Counted from the stretch's first letter, positions 8,733-18,462 are shown. The stretch: DNA of 53,428 nt from Chloroflexota bacterium (GCA_018662365.1 JABJGH010000014.1:1-53428); one strand, 5' to 3'. Notes: a model not told the origin generated them from the sequence alone. Made by a program: numbers and translations.

Positions 8733-9911
8733 TTAATCGTCGATTAGCTGGGTGAAAAGGTGTTCCTCCACTGGAGTTTGACCAGAAGGATCCCAAACGT
8801 AAACCCAATCTCCAACTTCTGCCCAGTTATACATCCACTCAGCATCAGCAAAGGATAAGTTAGCGCACCCATGGGAAGATTGATACCCCAAATGGTCATG
8901 CCAATACTGTCCATGAAACGCCCGGGCCTCATCAAAATACATCGACCAGGGAACACCTTGTAAATAGTATCTGTCAGACCCATTATCCTCAACGCCCCCT
9001 CCCATAGAAGTGGTTTCCACTTTTTCAGTGATCTTAAACAACCCAGGACGTGTGAAATATCTGTCAGACCCACTTGTCGTCAAAGTTGCAAATACCAGCT
9101 TGGAATTTTCATAAACTGCGGTTGTCTGTTCAAATAAATTTAATTCGATCCATCGACTATTCTTAACCCCTTCTGGGGGAGTTTCATTAGGAAATACTAA
9201 TGCCACCCAACGTTGGTCTACCCATTCATCGATACCGATCTGATACCAATCATATCCCTGGTAGTTCACTGTATCGAAGACTTCAATAACATCATAACGT
9301 GTTAAGGAATTCCCTGATTTCGGAGAAGCCCAGCCTGGACCCTTAAAGGTTTCTGCAGGATACAACACCCATCCAAATGGACGTACTGGGGTTAAACCAT
9401 TTGTGATAACCCCTCTAAACGGAGTGGGGGACACCTCCCTAAGCACATCAGCACCCTTTATCCAGGTGCCGTTCTCTAAAAGATAATAAGATTTTCCGCC
9501 TATGTCCTCCCGATACTGGAAGGTTGCAAAACTAAATCCTCCGGGAAAATTCCCATCCGAAGTTTCACTATAGATCGCTTTATCTAGTGAATAATAGATT
9601 TTTAAATTGGCATCTTTATCCAACCATATATATTTATTGTCAGATTTTCCATAATTCTCATCTGTTGCCAAATAACGATCAGGAAGGGTGGCGATAGATA
9701 ATTCAACGCCTGCCCTGGTAGTCTGATACTCAGCAGATCCTAAAACTAAACATTCAGATGAGTTATCATTAATATATACCCCAGGGAGACATAATGCTTC
9801 CGCGTTAAATCCATCACCCTCAGCCCCATCAAAAGCCTGCACAGATTTTGGATATGCTATTAATAAAACTGAAACGAATGTTCCAATTAAAAGTTTTCTC
9901 ATAAAGATCAT
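8733..9911 (-). CDS. L,D-transpeptidase (YkuD domain), secreted
   Basis: 392 residues with an N-terminal signal peptide (KLLIGTFVSVLLIAYPKSVQA, cleavage after residue ~26). The C-terminal YkuD domain has the catalytic signature HDHLGYQSSHGCANL, with His338/340, His347 and nucleophile Cys349. Such enzymes make 3-3 peptidoglycan cross-links or attach proteins to the wall. Residues ~30-250 contain two SH3-like stretches (YYLLENGTWI, DWYQIGIDEWVDQRWVAL). ATG at 9911; an ATG three codons downstream is also possible. It follows the deacetylase-amidase gene by 66 bases in the same direction, suggesting joint envelope function. Confidence 0.9.
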   Translation of the reverse strand: MIFMRKLLIGTFVSVLLIAYPKSVQAFDGAEGDGFNAEALCLPGVYINDNSSECLVLGSAEYQTTRAGVELSIATLPDRYLATDENYGKSDNKYIWLDKDANLKIYYSLDKAIYSETSDGNFPGGFSFATFQYREDIGGKSYYLLENGTWIKGADVLREVSPTPFRGVITNGLTPVRPFGWVLYPAETFKGPGWASPKSGNSLTRYDVIEVFDTVNYQGYDWYQIGIDEWVDQRWVALVFPNETPPEGVKNSRWIELNLFEQTTAVYENSKLVFATLTTSGSDRYFTRPGLFKITEKVETTSMGGGVEDNGSDRYYLQGVPWSMYFDEARAFHGQYWHDHLGYQSSHGCANLSFADAEWMYNWAEVGDWVYVWDPSGQTPVEEHLFTQLIDD

Positions 9912-9977
9912 CTTATTCTAATAAGTTTGATGATTTCCAGCAAGCTAAGCTTACCTAACTTACTTCGCCCGGCTATA

Positions 9978-11825
9978 TTAGTGGTATTGGTCAATAAATT
10001 CTTGCAAAGCGGGTCCCGGATCAATATTCGTCTGCAAGTCATTATGCCCGACCACCATTTCAAAACCCCATCGGCTTTGAATATCTTCTATTAATATAGC
10101 CAAAGCCTCTAGTTGGGCATCCGAAAAGGGTTCCCAAAATTCGTACCGATATCTTCCGATAGGGTCGAAATCATCATAGACAAAGGGTGTCCCATGATAT
10201 TCGGTTCCAAATTTATCAGATAGCACATCTGGGTTTTTATCTCGAAACACCAAGGGTCCCGCATTAACAATTTCAATGCCGATCGAACGAGTTGCAGGCC
10301 GTGTGTAAGTACCATTTTCATCGTAGACCAGTGGCGCATTGGGGAGGCAATTTACTGCAGGATTGCCATAACAACTGACATGATTGGCGACATAACTTTC
10401 AGGTAACAATTGAATGATCGTCCCATCGCGCTCAACAAAATAATGAGCGCTCGTTCCGCTAGTCGGGTCTCTAAAATGGTCCAGGGACCCTTCATGATTT
10501 GCCAAACTCCCGGTGTAATGAAGCACTATTGCTTCTGGAGCATTGTTTCTATCGAAATGGCACACGGGTTTTACAATCACCGATGAGGATAATAATTCAA
10601 GAGAATGTTGGCTAATATCTGGTGGAAAAGCAATGCTTTCTAGATAATTTACGTCCAAAACCTTATTGTAATTTGAGAGACAATAATGGGTAAATTGAAA
10701 ATATGGATCTGTCGCTGGCTCAGCCGTTTCTTCTAGGACAGATTCCGTTCGTGTCATTTCTGCAGGTGTAGCTGTTGGATCGATTACTTCGTCATTGGAA
10801 GGTGTTGCTGCTCGACCAGCCATTTCTGCTATTTCTGTTTCGGATACTTCAATTGCTTTAAAAAGCATTTCAGGAAATATGGATCCGAAATACGGGCCCG
10901 CTGTCGTAATTTCTGGGTAAAAATTATCTCCAGAGTATGGATAATAGCTAGGTATTTCCCAAAAAAGTTGACTCCCAAACTCTAGTGAGCGATCTTGAAA
11001 TTCGGGCCATCCACTAAATCCCCCCATATAACCCAGAGGTTTTAAAATTCCCTCCGGATTTTGAGGAACCGAATCAAAGGGATAAGCGAATAAATTGATC
11101 GAATGGCCTAATTTAGCTTCGATGATTTGTTTTGAAACTCCCGCGTCTTGACTTGCATAAGCCTTTGTGATTTCAGCATAGTCAGGATGGTCTACCCCAT
11201 GACTGCCAATAGTAATTAAGCCTTCCTCTTCCCAGTCGATCAAATCTTGCCAACAGATCCTATCTTCTGGATGCGTGCAATCATCTGTAAACGAGGGAGT
11301 AATCAAAAAGAATAGTGCATGGAAGCCATTATTTCTCAGTGCGGGAATAACGATATTTGCATACTCATCATACTTTGGCACTCCCATATCAAATCTTAGC
11401 GCTACAGAATACTTTTGGGGCTGAAATGTTCCCCCGATGAAGCCTAATATTTCCTCACCGGTTAATGTTTTGAAATTATTTTCTTTCAACCATTCGATCT
11501 GTTCAACAAACCATTCCTCGGTCATTTTTACATTTTCACCACCAAAATATGTGGGATTATGATATTCGAGTACCGGAATTCGCCAAGCCAAAGGGCTGGG
11601 TGTTGGTGTTGGGCTCGGACTTAAGGTCTCTGTGGGTGCGGGAGTATCCGGAAATTCCGTTGAAGTCGAAGCTTCAGTTGGAAGGATTGATGGGGTGACA
11701 ACTACGTTTTCGGTCGAAGCAGGTTCGTTTTCAATATTCCCTTGGCATCCAAATAGCAGGACGCTTAAGAGCAAAATGACAAGCAAGTATTTATTGTTTG
11801 TGTAGATTGTTGGATAGTTTTGCAT
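9978..11825 (-). CDS. Lipoprotein with NodB-like deacetylase and N-acetylmuramoyl-L-alanine amidase domains
   Basis: 615 residues. The signal peptide ends in a lipobox LLFGC with lipid-modified Cys27, followed by a Thr/Pro/Ser-rich linker to residue ~78. Residues ~82-330 are a polysaccharide-deacetylase-like domain with HGVDH (209-213) and FAYPF (246-250); its first motif is RFDMG (144-148) where active enzymes have a double Asp. A second Thr/Glu-rich linker (341-373) leads to an Amidase_2 domain (~425-615) with zinc ligands His436, His594 and Asp602 and Glu518 in SIGIEIVN. It should cut the glycan-peptide bond outside the membrane. The fusion is unusual and the deacetylase half may be inactive or altered. 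Confidence 0.88.
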   Translation of the reverse strand: MQNYPTIYTNNKYLLVILLLSVLLFGCQGNIENEPASTENVVVTPSILPTEASTSTEFPDTPAPTETLSPSPTPTPSPLAWRIPVLEYHNPTYFGGENVKMTEEWFVEQIEWLKENNFKTLTGEEILGFIGGTFQPQKYSVALRFDMGVPKYDEYANIVIPALRNNGFHALFFLITPSFTDDCTHPEDRICWQDLIDWEEEGLITIGSHGVDHPDYAEITKAYASQDAGVSKQIIEAKLGHSINLFAYPFDSVPQNPEGILKPLGYMGGFSGWPEFQDRSLEFGSQLFWEIPSYYPYSGDNFYPEITTAGPYFGSIFPEMLFKAIEVSETEIAEMAGRAATPSNDEVIDPTATPAEMTRTESVLEETAEPATDPYFQFTHYCLSNYNKVLDVNYLESIAFPPDISQHSLELLSSSVIVKPVCHFDRNNAPEAIVLHYTGSLANHEGSLDHFRDPTSGTSAHYFVERDGTIIQLLPESYVANHVSCYGNPAVNCLPNAPLVYDENGTYTRPATRSIGIEIVNAGPLVFRDKNPDVLSDKFGTEYHGTPFVYDDFDPIGRYRYEFWEPFSDAQLEALAILIEDIQSRWGFEMVVGHNDLQTNIDPGPALQEFIDQYH

Positions 11826-11959
11826 TCGGGTATTGTAACCTTTGTTGTCTTTTCAAAGGAAGGGATTAGCTTAATAAAATAAATCATAAAGAATTGATAC
11901 ACACGATATTAAAATTAATAAATAAATTATAATTTGGAGAATAAGAACATGGAGATATT

Positions 11960-13534
11960 ATGAATTCTAAATCGGTAAAATTCCTTGGCATCAATTTGCT
12001 GATAATTATGTTAATTCTCGTCTTTTGGTCAATGACCAAATCTGATTCTCAAGTAGATCAGGATTGGCAAGACCAGCCCGAGGGCAGTTCCGAATCTACA
12101 AAAGCCTCTGAAAAAATGGTCACTGATTCTAATATGATTGATTGGGATAACCGGGAGATTTATCGTTCTGGTTTAACGATTGAAGCTCAAGACGCATTGG
12201 ATAGGCTCCCCAACGCTAGTGTATATCATATTTCTCTCAGCATTCCTGATTTCATTGAAGATGGCATATCAGGAGACCTTTCGGTTCGTTATATCAATGA
12301 TGAAGATGTGGACTTAGAGGAAATATATTTTCGCACTTTTCCGAATTATAACGGGGGCCAAATAGAAATTGAGAATATAAAAATCGATGGAGTTCTTGCC
12401 GAAGGAAAATTTGAAAGCCAAGATACCGCATTAAGAATTGATTTAGAACATAGTCTAAAACCCAACGAATCTGTGGTGATTTCCATGGATTTCCATCTGG
12501 TAGTCCCCACAGAAATGGGAGGAAATTATGGGCTTTACGGGTATTTTGACGATATTTTAGTTTTGGATACTTTTTACCCAGTTATCGCCGCCTACGATCA
12601 AAATGGCTGGTACAAACAAATCCCTCAAGAAAATGGGGATCTCAGTTACCAAGATGCGAGTTTTTATATCGTGAAAGTTAAAGTGCCCGGCCACATGCTT
12701 TTTGCAACCTCCGGGGTCGAAATTGAATATTCAAAAGATTCTGGAAGGCAAAGTATCGTTTACGCAGCTGGTCCCGCTCGAGATTTTTACATTGCAGGAA
12801 GTGAAAAGTTCACAAAAGAATCAAGGCAATTCGGAGAGATTACCGTCAATAGCTTAACCTTTTCTCAATATGCTACGCACCAGCAATATGCCATTGATAA
12901 TGCCATTCAAGCCTTAGATAAATTAGGAAATAGGTTTGGCAATTACCCTTATACAGAATTTGATGTGATAAGTTCCCCTATGTTAGCTTTGGGAATTGAA
13001 TATCCAGGTGTGACTTCCATTATGATTGAAGAATTCAAAACGAATGCGACCTTATATGGATTGCCTGCAAGATCTATGTTGGAATCTACAATTGCCCACG
13101 AAGTGGGTCACCAATGGTTTTACAATGGCGTTGGAAATGACCAACAAAATGAACCATGGATCGATGAATCTCTAACTCAATATGCTACGTATTTATACTA
13201 TCTTGATTCTTATGGCGAAAATGGGGCCACCGGATATTTGAATTCCTTTGATTCTCGGTGGGAAAGAGTGGATTATGCAGACATCCCCGTAGGCATGCCA
13301 GCCGGAAACTATAATGGGGCAGAATACGGGGCAATTGTATATGGAAGAGGACCCTTATTTTTCTCTGAACTTGAAAATATTATCGGTTTGGATACGCTAT
13401 CCTCTGCCATTCAAAACTATTACCAAGAAAATCTTTGGGGAACGACCAATGTTCAAATTCTTCGCGATTATATAGAAGAAGAATGCAATTGTGACCTGGG
13501 CGAGTACTTTGAAAATTGGATTTATGATAATTAA
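11960..13534 (+). CDS. M1-family zinc metallopeptidase, membrane-anchored
   Basis: 524 residues with an N-terminal transmembrane anchor (residues 8-24) and an acidic Ser-rich stalk, so the enzyme acts outside the membrane. The zinc motif HEVGHQWFYN (about 380-389) with the third ligand in NEPWIDESL (Glu ~403) is the gluzincin HExxH-x18-E pattern. The GAMEN-type segment is ALGIEYPG. Length is shorter than full aminopeptidase N because only the beta-saddle and catalytic domains are present. ATG at 11960 with GGAGATATT upstream. It is divergent from the deacetylase-amidase gene across a 134-base AT-rich gap holding a TATAAT at 11928-11933. Confidence 0.88.
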   Translation: MNSKSVKFLGINLLIIMLILVFWSMTKSDSQVDQDWQDQPEGSSESTKASEKMVTDSNMIDWDNREIYRSGLTIEAQDALDRLPNASVYHISLSIPDFIEDGISGDLSVRYINDEDVDLEEIYFRTFPNYNGGQIEIENIKIDGVLAEGKFESQDTALRIDLEHSLKPNESVVISMDFHLVVPTEMGGNYGLYGYFDDILVLDTFYPVIAAYDQNGWYKQIPQENGDLSYQDASFYIVKVKVPGHMLFATSGVEIEYSKDSGRQSIVYAAGPARDFYIAGSEKFTKESRQFGEITVNSLTFSQYATHQQYAIDNAIQALDKLGNRFGNYPYTEFDVISSPMLALGIEYPGVTSIMIEEFKTNATLYGLPARSMLESTIAHEVGHQWFYNGVGNDQQNEPWIDESLTQYATYLYYLDSYGENGATGYLNSFDSRWERVDYADIPVGMPAGNYNGAEYGAIVYGRGPLFFSELENIIGLDTLSSAIQNYYQENLWGTTNVQILRDYIEEECNCDLGEYFENWIYDN

Positions 13535-13598
13535 TTGATGATTGTGATGGGGATGCTAAAAATAAATTTGGGTTAAAAATATTTAGCTTGTGCCCAAC

Positions 13599-13627
13599 TT
13601 GACCCAAAGTTTATGTTATGGCATAAT
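13599..13627 (+). promoter_or_regulatory. Promoter of the ileS T-box transcript
   Basis: TTGACC (13599-13604) and CATAAT (13622-13627) are separated by exactly 17 bases, with TGG directly before the -10 (extended -10). This is the best full promoter in the window. Transcription would start near 13634, just before stem I of the T-box leader. Confidence 0.75.
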
Positions 13628-13639
13628 CAAGCATCGTTA

Positions 13640-13928
13640 TAAAAAAAACAATGATGGAAACGAGTAAGCTTTATCCGATCAGTCAGCGAGCCTGGGAGAG
13701 TGGAAGCCAGGTCTGATTAATTAGCCGAAAATCCTTCCGGAGTGCAAATTGAAAAGCAACATTTATTGCTTATTAGAGGAGCCGGGGTTCGTCCCTCGTT
13801 AGCCAAGACGCAGCCTTCGTAACACGATGGTTACCGATGCTGGCCGAGAGTCTGTGAAAACAGGAACCGGGGTGGTACCGCGAAGTGGAATTATTTCCTT
13901 CGTCCCTGATTGGGATGGAGGTTTTTTG
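13640..13928 (+). promoter_or_regulatory. T-box riboswitch (isoleucine) controlling ileS
   Basis: A tRNA-sensing transcription attenuator. Stem I begins around 13650 with GAGTAAGC and includes the distal GAGCC...GTGGAAGCC arm (about 13688-13710). The specifier loop reads GAA-A-ATC, giving the Ile codon ATC at 13731-13733, agreeing with the downstream gene. The T-box core AACCGGGGTGGTACCGCG lies at about 13865-13882. A terminator follows: CTTCGTCCC (13898-13906) pairs with GGGATGGAG (13912-13920) and runs into TTTTTT. Uncharged tRNA-Ile should favour the antiterminator and ileS expression. About 100 bases between stem I and the T-box core can form extra stems. Confidence 0.93.
13898..13928 (+). 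terminator. Terminator of the ileS T-box leader
   Basis: A 9-bp stem (13898-13906 with 13912-13920, two G-T pairs) and 5-base loop followed by GTTTTTTG. Its 5' arm overlaps the part of the leader that pairs with the T-box core in the antiterminator, as expected for regulated attenuation. Confidence 0.88.
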
Positions 13929-13978
13929 TTTAAGCCTACCGTCCGATCAAAGAATTTTATTAAAGTATTGGAGTTTCT

Positions 13979-16900
13979 ATGTTCAAATCCGTATCATCAA
14001 AATTGGACGTCAATCAAATGGAATTGGCTGTGCTTAAATTTTGGCAAGATAAAGAAATCTTTAAGCGAGTTACCGAAATGAGAGAGGGGGGTCCAGAATA
14101 CGTATTTTATGAAGGACCACCAACTGCAAATGGTTTGCCTGGGGTTCACCATGGCCTTGCCAGGGCATTTAAAGACCTCTTCCCGAGATATAAGGTAATG
14201 AAAGGTTTTCATATCAGCCGCCGCGGAGGATGGGACACCCATGGCCTTCCCGTAGAAATTGAAGTTGAAAAGAAATTGGGCTTTAAAAACAAACAAGATA
14301 TTGAAGATTATGGCATCGCTAAGTTTAATGAGCTGTGTCGCCAATCTGCCTTTGAATATATCCAAGAATGGGAGAGATTTACTGACCGACTTGGTTTTTG
14401 GGTAGATTTCGAATCAGCATATGTGACGTACAAAAACGAATATATAGAATCTGTTTGGAATATATTGAAAACCTTTTGGGATCAAGATCTTCTTTATCAA
14501 GGGTATAAAGTGGTCCCTTATTGCCCCCGGTGCGGAACTCCTCTTTCAGATCATGAAGTATCTCTTGGCTATAAAGACGTGGAAGACCCTTCTTTATTTG
14601 TGCGTTTTCCCCTGTTAGATGAAGATGGAACATCCTTATTGGTTTGGACAACAACTCCTTGGACCTTGCCCGGAAACGTGGCTGTAGCTGCCCATCCTGA
14701 TGAAGAATATGTCAAGATCGAGAGATCCTATAATGGTGGCACAGAAAAGTTGATCCTCGGAAAAGCGTTGATTGAAAAGGTTTTTGGAGAAGAAGAAGTA
14801 ACCATATTAGAAACCTTCAAAGGCAAGAAGCTTTCCGGATTACGCTACAAGCCCCTCTTTACCTTTATGCCTTTAGATAAAGACGCTCATTATGTCTTAA
14901 TGATGGATTATGTCACTATGGAAGATGGATCTGGCTTGGTACATACCGCCCCCGCATTTGGTGCTGAGGATATGGAAGCGGCCAATCAGTATGATCTACC
15001 CGTGCTAATGACAGTAAAGGAAGATGGCACTTTTGTCCAAGAAGTACGACCTTGGAGTGGAAAATTTGTAAAAGATGCCGACCCTGAGATCATCCAAGAC
15101 CTAGAAAATCGCGGATTGATGTTCAATGTAAAAGAATATACCCATTCCTATCCCTTCTGTTGGCGATGTGACACGCCATTGCTCTATTATGCTCGCGGCA
15201 CATGGTTTATCCGCACATCCCAATATAAGGATCGTCTTGTAGAGCTCAATAAAACAATTAATTGGGTGCCGGATCATATCAAGAATGGACGGTTTGGAAA
15301 TTGGCTTGAGAATAATATTGACTGGTCTTTGGGACGCGAAAGATATTGGGGAACGCCGCTGCCTGTCTGGCAATGCGGAGATTGCAATCATCAAGTTGCA
15401 GTCGGCTCTCTGGCTGAATTAAGTGAGTACACCGGACAAGATATGTCCGATCTGGATATGCATCGACCTTACGTTGACGAAGTACATTTTGATTGCCCCG
15501 AATGTGAGGAAAAACATAAAATGCAGCGTGTCCCCGAATTGATTGACGTATGGTTTGATTCTGGCGCTATGCCTTATGCCCAATGGCATTTCCCCATGGA
15601 GAATATGGAAAAATTTGAAGAACAATTTCCTGCAGATTATATTTGCGAAGCAGTCGACCAAACCCGCGGATGGTTCTATTCGCTCCATGCCATTGGCACA
15701 TTATTTACGGATACCGTTGCATTCAAAAATGTGATCTGTTTAGGGCATATCATGGGGGAAGACGGTTTCAAGATGTCCAAATCCCGGGGCACAGCAGTAG
15801 ACCCCTGGGACGTTTTTGATAACCAAGGCGCAGATGCATTCAGGTGGTATCTCTATACTGCTAGCCCTCCTGGAAATGCCCGCCGATTTTCCCTGGGGTT
15901 AGTGGAAGATGTGGTTAAGAATTTCACGTTAACTCTCTGGAATGTGTACTCTTTCTTTGTAACCTACGCCAATTTGGATGGTTGGAAACCTGATCCTAAT
16001 ATAAAACCCGACTATAACGAAATGGACCTTTGGTTGCGTTCCTCATTACATGCGCTGACCAGAGATGTTTCCGATGCCATGGAAAATTATGATGTCATTG
16101 GGGCTACTCGGCCAATAGAAACCTTCGTAAATGACCTCTCTAATTGGTATCTCCGGCGATCCCGCCGAAGGTTCTGGAAAAGTGAATCAGATTCCGATAA
16201 GCATGCTGCCTATGCCACATTGCATGAGGCCTTGGTGGTGGTTGCAAAACTTTTAGCCCCCACCATGCCATTCATCGCTGAGGAGCTTTATCAAAATCTA
16301 GTATTATCTACTGGTAATCCAGCGGAAGAATCTGTCCATATGGCAGATTGGCCTGAATGGGATCAATCCGTTGTGGATGATACATTAAATCAAGAGATGT
16401 CCTTAGTAATGAAACTGGCCTCCTTAGGGCATGCAGCAAGAAATGCAGCAGCCTTGAAGGTTCGTCAACCCCTAGCCGAAGTTTCTTTCTCCACTGGTTC
16501 TGCACAAGAATCTAAGGCAATCGAAAAATATGCCGATGTGCTTTCCTCTGAGTTGAACGTGAAAAAAGTCAGCACCTTAGGTTCCGCGGGGGAGGCGGTT
16601 AGCTATAACTTGAATCCATTGCCTAGACAATTAGGCTCAAAATATAAAGATCAGTTCCCGCAGGTTCGAAAAGCAATTTTGGCTTTGGATGCGAATATTG
16701 CTGCTGAAACCCTACTGAGTGAAAAACCAGTAGAAATTGAATCAAAAGGTGAAGTGTTAGAGATTTTGCCAGAAGAAGTAGAAGTCCGCGCAGAAGCAAA
16801 ATCTGGCCTTAGAGTGGCACAAGATGGCGCTTACTTAGCAGCACTTTCAACGGAATTAACCCCAGACTTGATTGATGAAGGTTTGGCTCGTGAATTTATT

Positions 16901-17137
16901 CGGCGAGTTCAAGACTTGCGCAAGTCTTCTGATTTTGACATCTCTGATCGAATAAAGGTCTACTATCAAGCTTCCGCCAAATTGGGCAAGGCAGTTGAAA
17001 GTTTTGCTGATTACATTAAGGGAGAGGTGCTTGCGGCTGAGTTGCTTGAAGAGGCATTACCTGACAACTCAAAAACTAGTGAAGAGCCCTTCACCTTTGA
17101 TGGGGAGGAAGTGATGGTAGGATTAGTGAAAGTATAA
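13979..17137 (+). CDS. ileS: Isoleucyl-tRNA synthetase (type 2)
   Basis: Charges tRNA-Ile; 1052 residues, the usual length. The first class-I signature reads PTANGLPGVHHGLA (residues 48-61), the GxHH version of HIGH known in type-2, mupirocin-tolerant enzymes. The second is KMSKS near residue 598-602 (GFKMSKSRG). The CP1 editing domain (GWDTHGLPVE, TTTPWTLPGN) is intact. Cys-rich knuckles (CPRCG, CGDC, CPEC, CWRC) lie in the connective region. The C-terminal half holds the anticodon-binding domain. ATG at 13979 with TTGGAG upstream. It is the only gene behind the T-box leader and ends at a perfect terminator. Confidence 0.98.
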   Translation: MFKSVSSKLDVNQMELAVLKFWQDKEIFKRVTEMREGGPEYVFYEGPPTANGLPGVHHGLARAFKDLFPRYKVMKGFHISRRGGWDTHGLPVEIEVEKKLGFKNKQDIEDYGIAKFNELCRQSAFEYIQEWERFTDRLGFWVDFESAYVTYKNEYIESVWNILKTFWDQDLLYQGYKVVPYCPRCGTPLSDHEVSLGYKDVEDPSLFVRFPLLDEDGTSLLVWTTTPWTLPGNVAVAAHPDEEYVKIERSYNGGTEKLILGKALIEKVFGEEEVTILETFKGKKLSGLRYKPLFTFMPLDKDAHYVLMMDYVTMEDGSGLVHTAPAFGAEDMEAANQYDLPVLMTVKEDGTFVQEVRPWSGKFVKDADPEIIQDLENRGLMFNVKEYTHSYPFCWRCDTPLLYYARGTWFIRTSQYKDRLVELNKTINWVPDHIKNGRFGNWLENNIDWSLGRERYWGTPLPVWQCGDCNHQVAVGSLAELSEYTGQDMSDLDMHRPYVDEVHFDCPECEEKHKMQRVPELIDVWFDSGAMPYAQWHFPMENMEKFEEQFPADYICEAVDQTRGWFYSLHAIGTLFTDTVAFKNVICLGHIMGEDGFKMSKSRGTAVDPWDVFDNQGADAFRWYLYTASPPGNARRFSLGLVEDVVKNFTLTLWNVYSFFVTYANLDGWKPDPNIKPDYNEMDLWLRSSLHALTRDVSDAMENYDVIGATRPIETFVNDLSNWYLRRSRRRFWKSESDSDKHAAYATLHEALVVVAKLLAPTMPFIAEELYQNLVLSTGNPAEESVHMADWPEWDQSVVDDTLNQEMSLVMKLASLGHAARNAAALKVRQPLAEVSFSTGSAQESKAIEKYADVLSSELNVKKVSTLGSAGEAVSYNLNPLPRQLGSKYKDQFPQVRKAILALDANIAAETLLSEKPVEIESKGEVLEILPEEVEVRAEAKSGLRVAQDGAYLAALSTELTPDLIDEGLAREFIRRVQDLRKSSDFDISDRIKVYYQASAKLGKAVESFADYIKGEVLAAELLEEALPDNSKTSEEPFTFDGEEVMVGLVKV

Positions 17138-17184
17138 AAAGCCATAAAACACAATCCTTGCCGAAATCCAGGGAATTAAATGTA

Positions 17185-17220
17185 TAAAAAAAGCACTGGG
17201 AAATTTCCCAGTGCTTTTTT
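17185..17220 (+). terminator. Bidirectional terminator after ileS
   Basis: A perfect palindrome: AAAAAAGCACTGGGAAA pairs with TTTCCCAGTGCTTTTTT. With A-run on one side and T-run on the other it can end both ileS (plus) and the frameshifted secreted-protein gene (minus), which is convergent. Confidence 0.95.
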
Positions 17221-17233
17221 GGTCTAAGGAAGT

Positions 17234-18462
17234 TTACTGGTTTTGCCAATAATCGTAAGCGAAATAAACGGTGTTTTGACTTTCAAAGCGAATTGCAATT
17301 TGTGCAGCACCATGTAACCCAGCTGGCACATCGAATGTTTCCGTGAAAGTGCCCAAATTACCTGAATTTATCGTGCCCACCAATACGCCGCCAATAGCCT
17401 GGGTACCAAAGGCCCCAATATAAACGTTATAGGTATCATTTTTAGTGAAGTTGAAACCACTCACAGTGACCGATGTATCGAGAACGCTAGAATTAATTAC
17501 TGTGTTTGGATAAGTCCCATAAGGTAGTGTCCAATCTCCGGTTCCGGCGGTTTGAACATTGCTATTGGCAAAATTATAGCCCTCAATATTTGAGAAAAAG
17601 TCATAGGCAAAATGTCCTGTGGTTTTACTCTGGAATCGGATCGCAATATATTGTTCGCCTTGAAGTTGACCCGGAATTTCATAAGTCCCGTAAGTGGTTC
17701 CATCGTCTCCTGAATTATAAGAACCCACAACAAAGCCGCCAATTCCGTTTGTCCCAACTCTGCCCATCGTCACGTGAAAGTCTGTGTTGGCAGGGAAATT
17801 GAAAGTCTGTACCGTGACTTCCTGATCTTGCACCACATTGACGATAGATGTAAATGGGGTTTGGCTGCTGTTAGCTTTTGCCGCAAGGGCAGCATTGATG
17901 AAGTAGGTTGTGTATCGCCTTCGAGGTATTTCATTGAAATAGTAAATGTTTTATTTGGACTTACATGCTGAACCCAGACGTCAGGTCCGGTCCAAATATC
18001 TACCGAAGTGCCATTGCTTTGGGCGGAAGAATGTGCAACTGGATATAAGGAATAAGGTTTCAAGCTATTCCAGTCATCCAAATTTGCAAAAACGTTATAG
18101 GCATAATTTTGTTCATTCTTGCTATCCCTCACCATCACACCCAATAATCTTTCTTCATAGAGTCGATAAGGAATTGTAAAAGTTTTCGTAAATTTAGATC
18201 CCAAATTATCATCAAGTCCACCGACCACCATACCCTGGGCAAAATGCCCACCAATATAGCTCAGGATAACCTGATAAGTTTTCCCTGCGGGGAAATTTTC
18301 AACACTTAAAGTTATCGAATCGTTTCTTTGGACATCATGAACCCAAAAGGTGGGACCTCCTGGTACGGTCACCTCAATATCTGGTGCCTGATCCGGGGCA
18401 GCAAGGACACCTACCGGTATTAGTAAAGCTAACAAAATTATAAATGGAATTATTCGCTTCAT
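17234..18462 (-). pseudogene. Secreted protein with repeated beta-rich domains, interrupted by a frameshift
   Basis: Two overlapping minus-strand frames together make one protein. The 5' frame starts at 18462 (MKRIIPFIILLALLIPVGVLAAP, signal peptide, AGGAG in the leader) and is coherent to ISMKYLEGD near 17914. The protein then continues in another frame (TTYFINAALAAK..., later VQDQEVTVQ) to the stop at 17234. Joining them needs one extra base at about 17911-17916, i.e. an apparent 1-base deletion. The reconstructed ~405-residue product carries about three copies of a ~100-residue repeat with a core like NFPAxxxYxVxxGxxG..GGxVVG and an ending FAYDxxxN. No enzyme motif; likely a surface or exported protein. 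It may be a real pseudogene, a sequencing error or phase variation. Confidence 0.7.

Noticed and set aside
13765-13815. tRNA-like GGTTCGTCCC stretch before ileS
   Set aside because: It lies inside the T-box leader, lacks acceptor and anticodon arms, and is better explained as leader stem structure.
13827-14081. 84-codon open frame overlapping the start of ileS
   Set aside because: It runs through the T-box terminator and out of frame with ileS, with no protein-like features.
14124-14155. GVHH in place of HIGH in IleRS as a damaged active site
   Set aside because: The GxHH form is a known variant of type-2 IleRS, and the KMSKS motif and editing domain are intact.
15101-15394. Long minus-strand open frames inside ileS, dnaE, ftsK and the cytochrome gene
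   Set aside because: They are antisense shadows of well-recognised genes and match no family.
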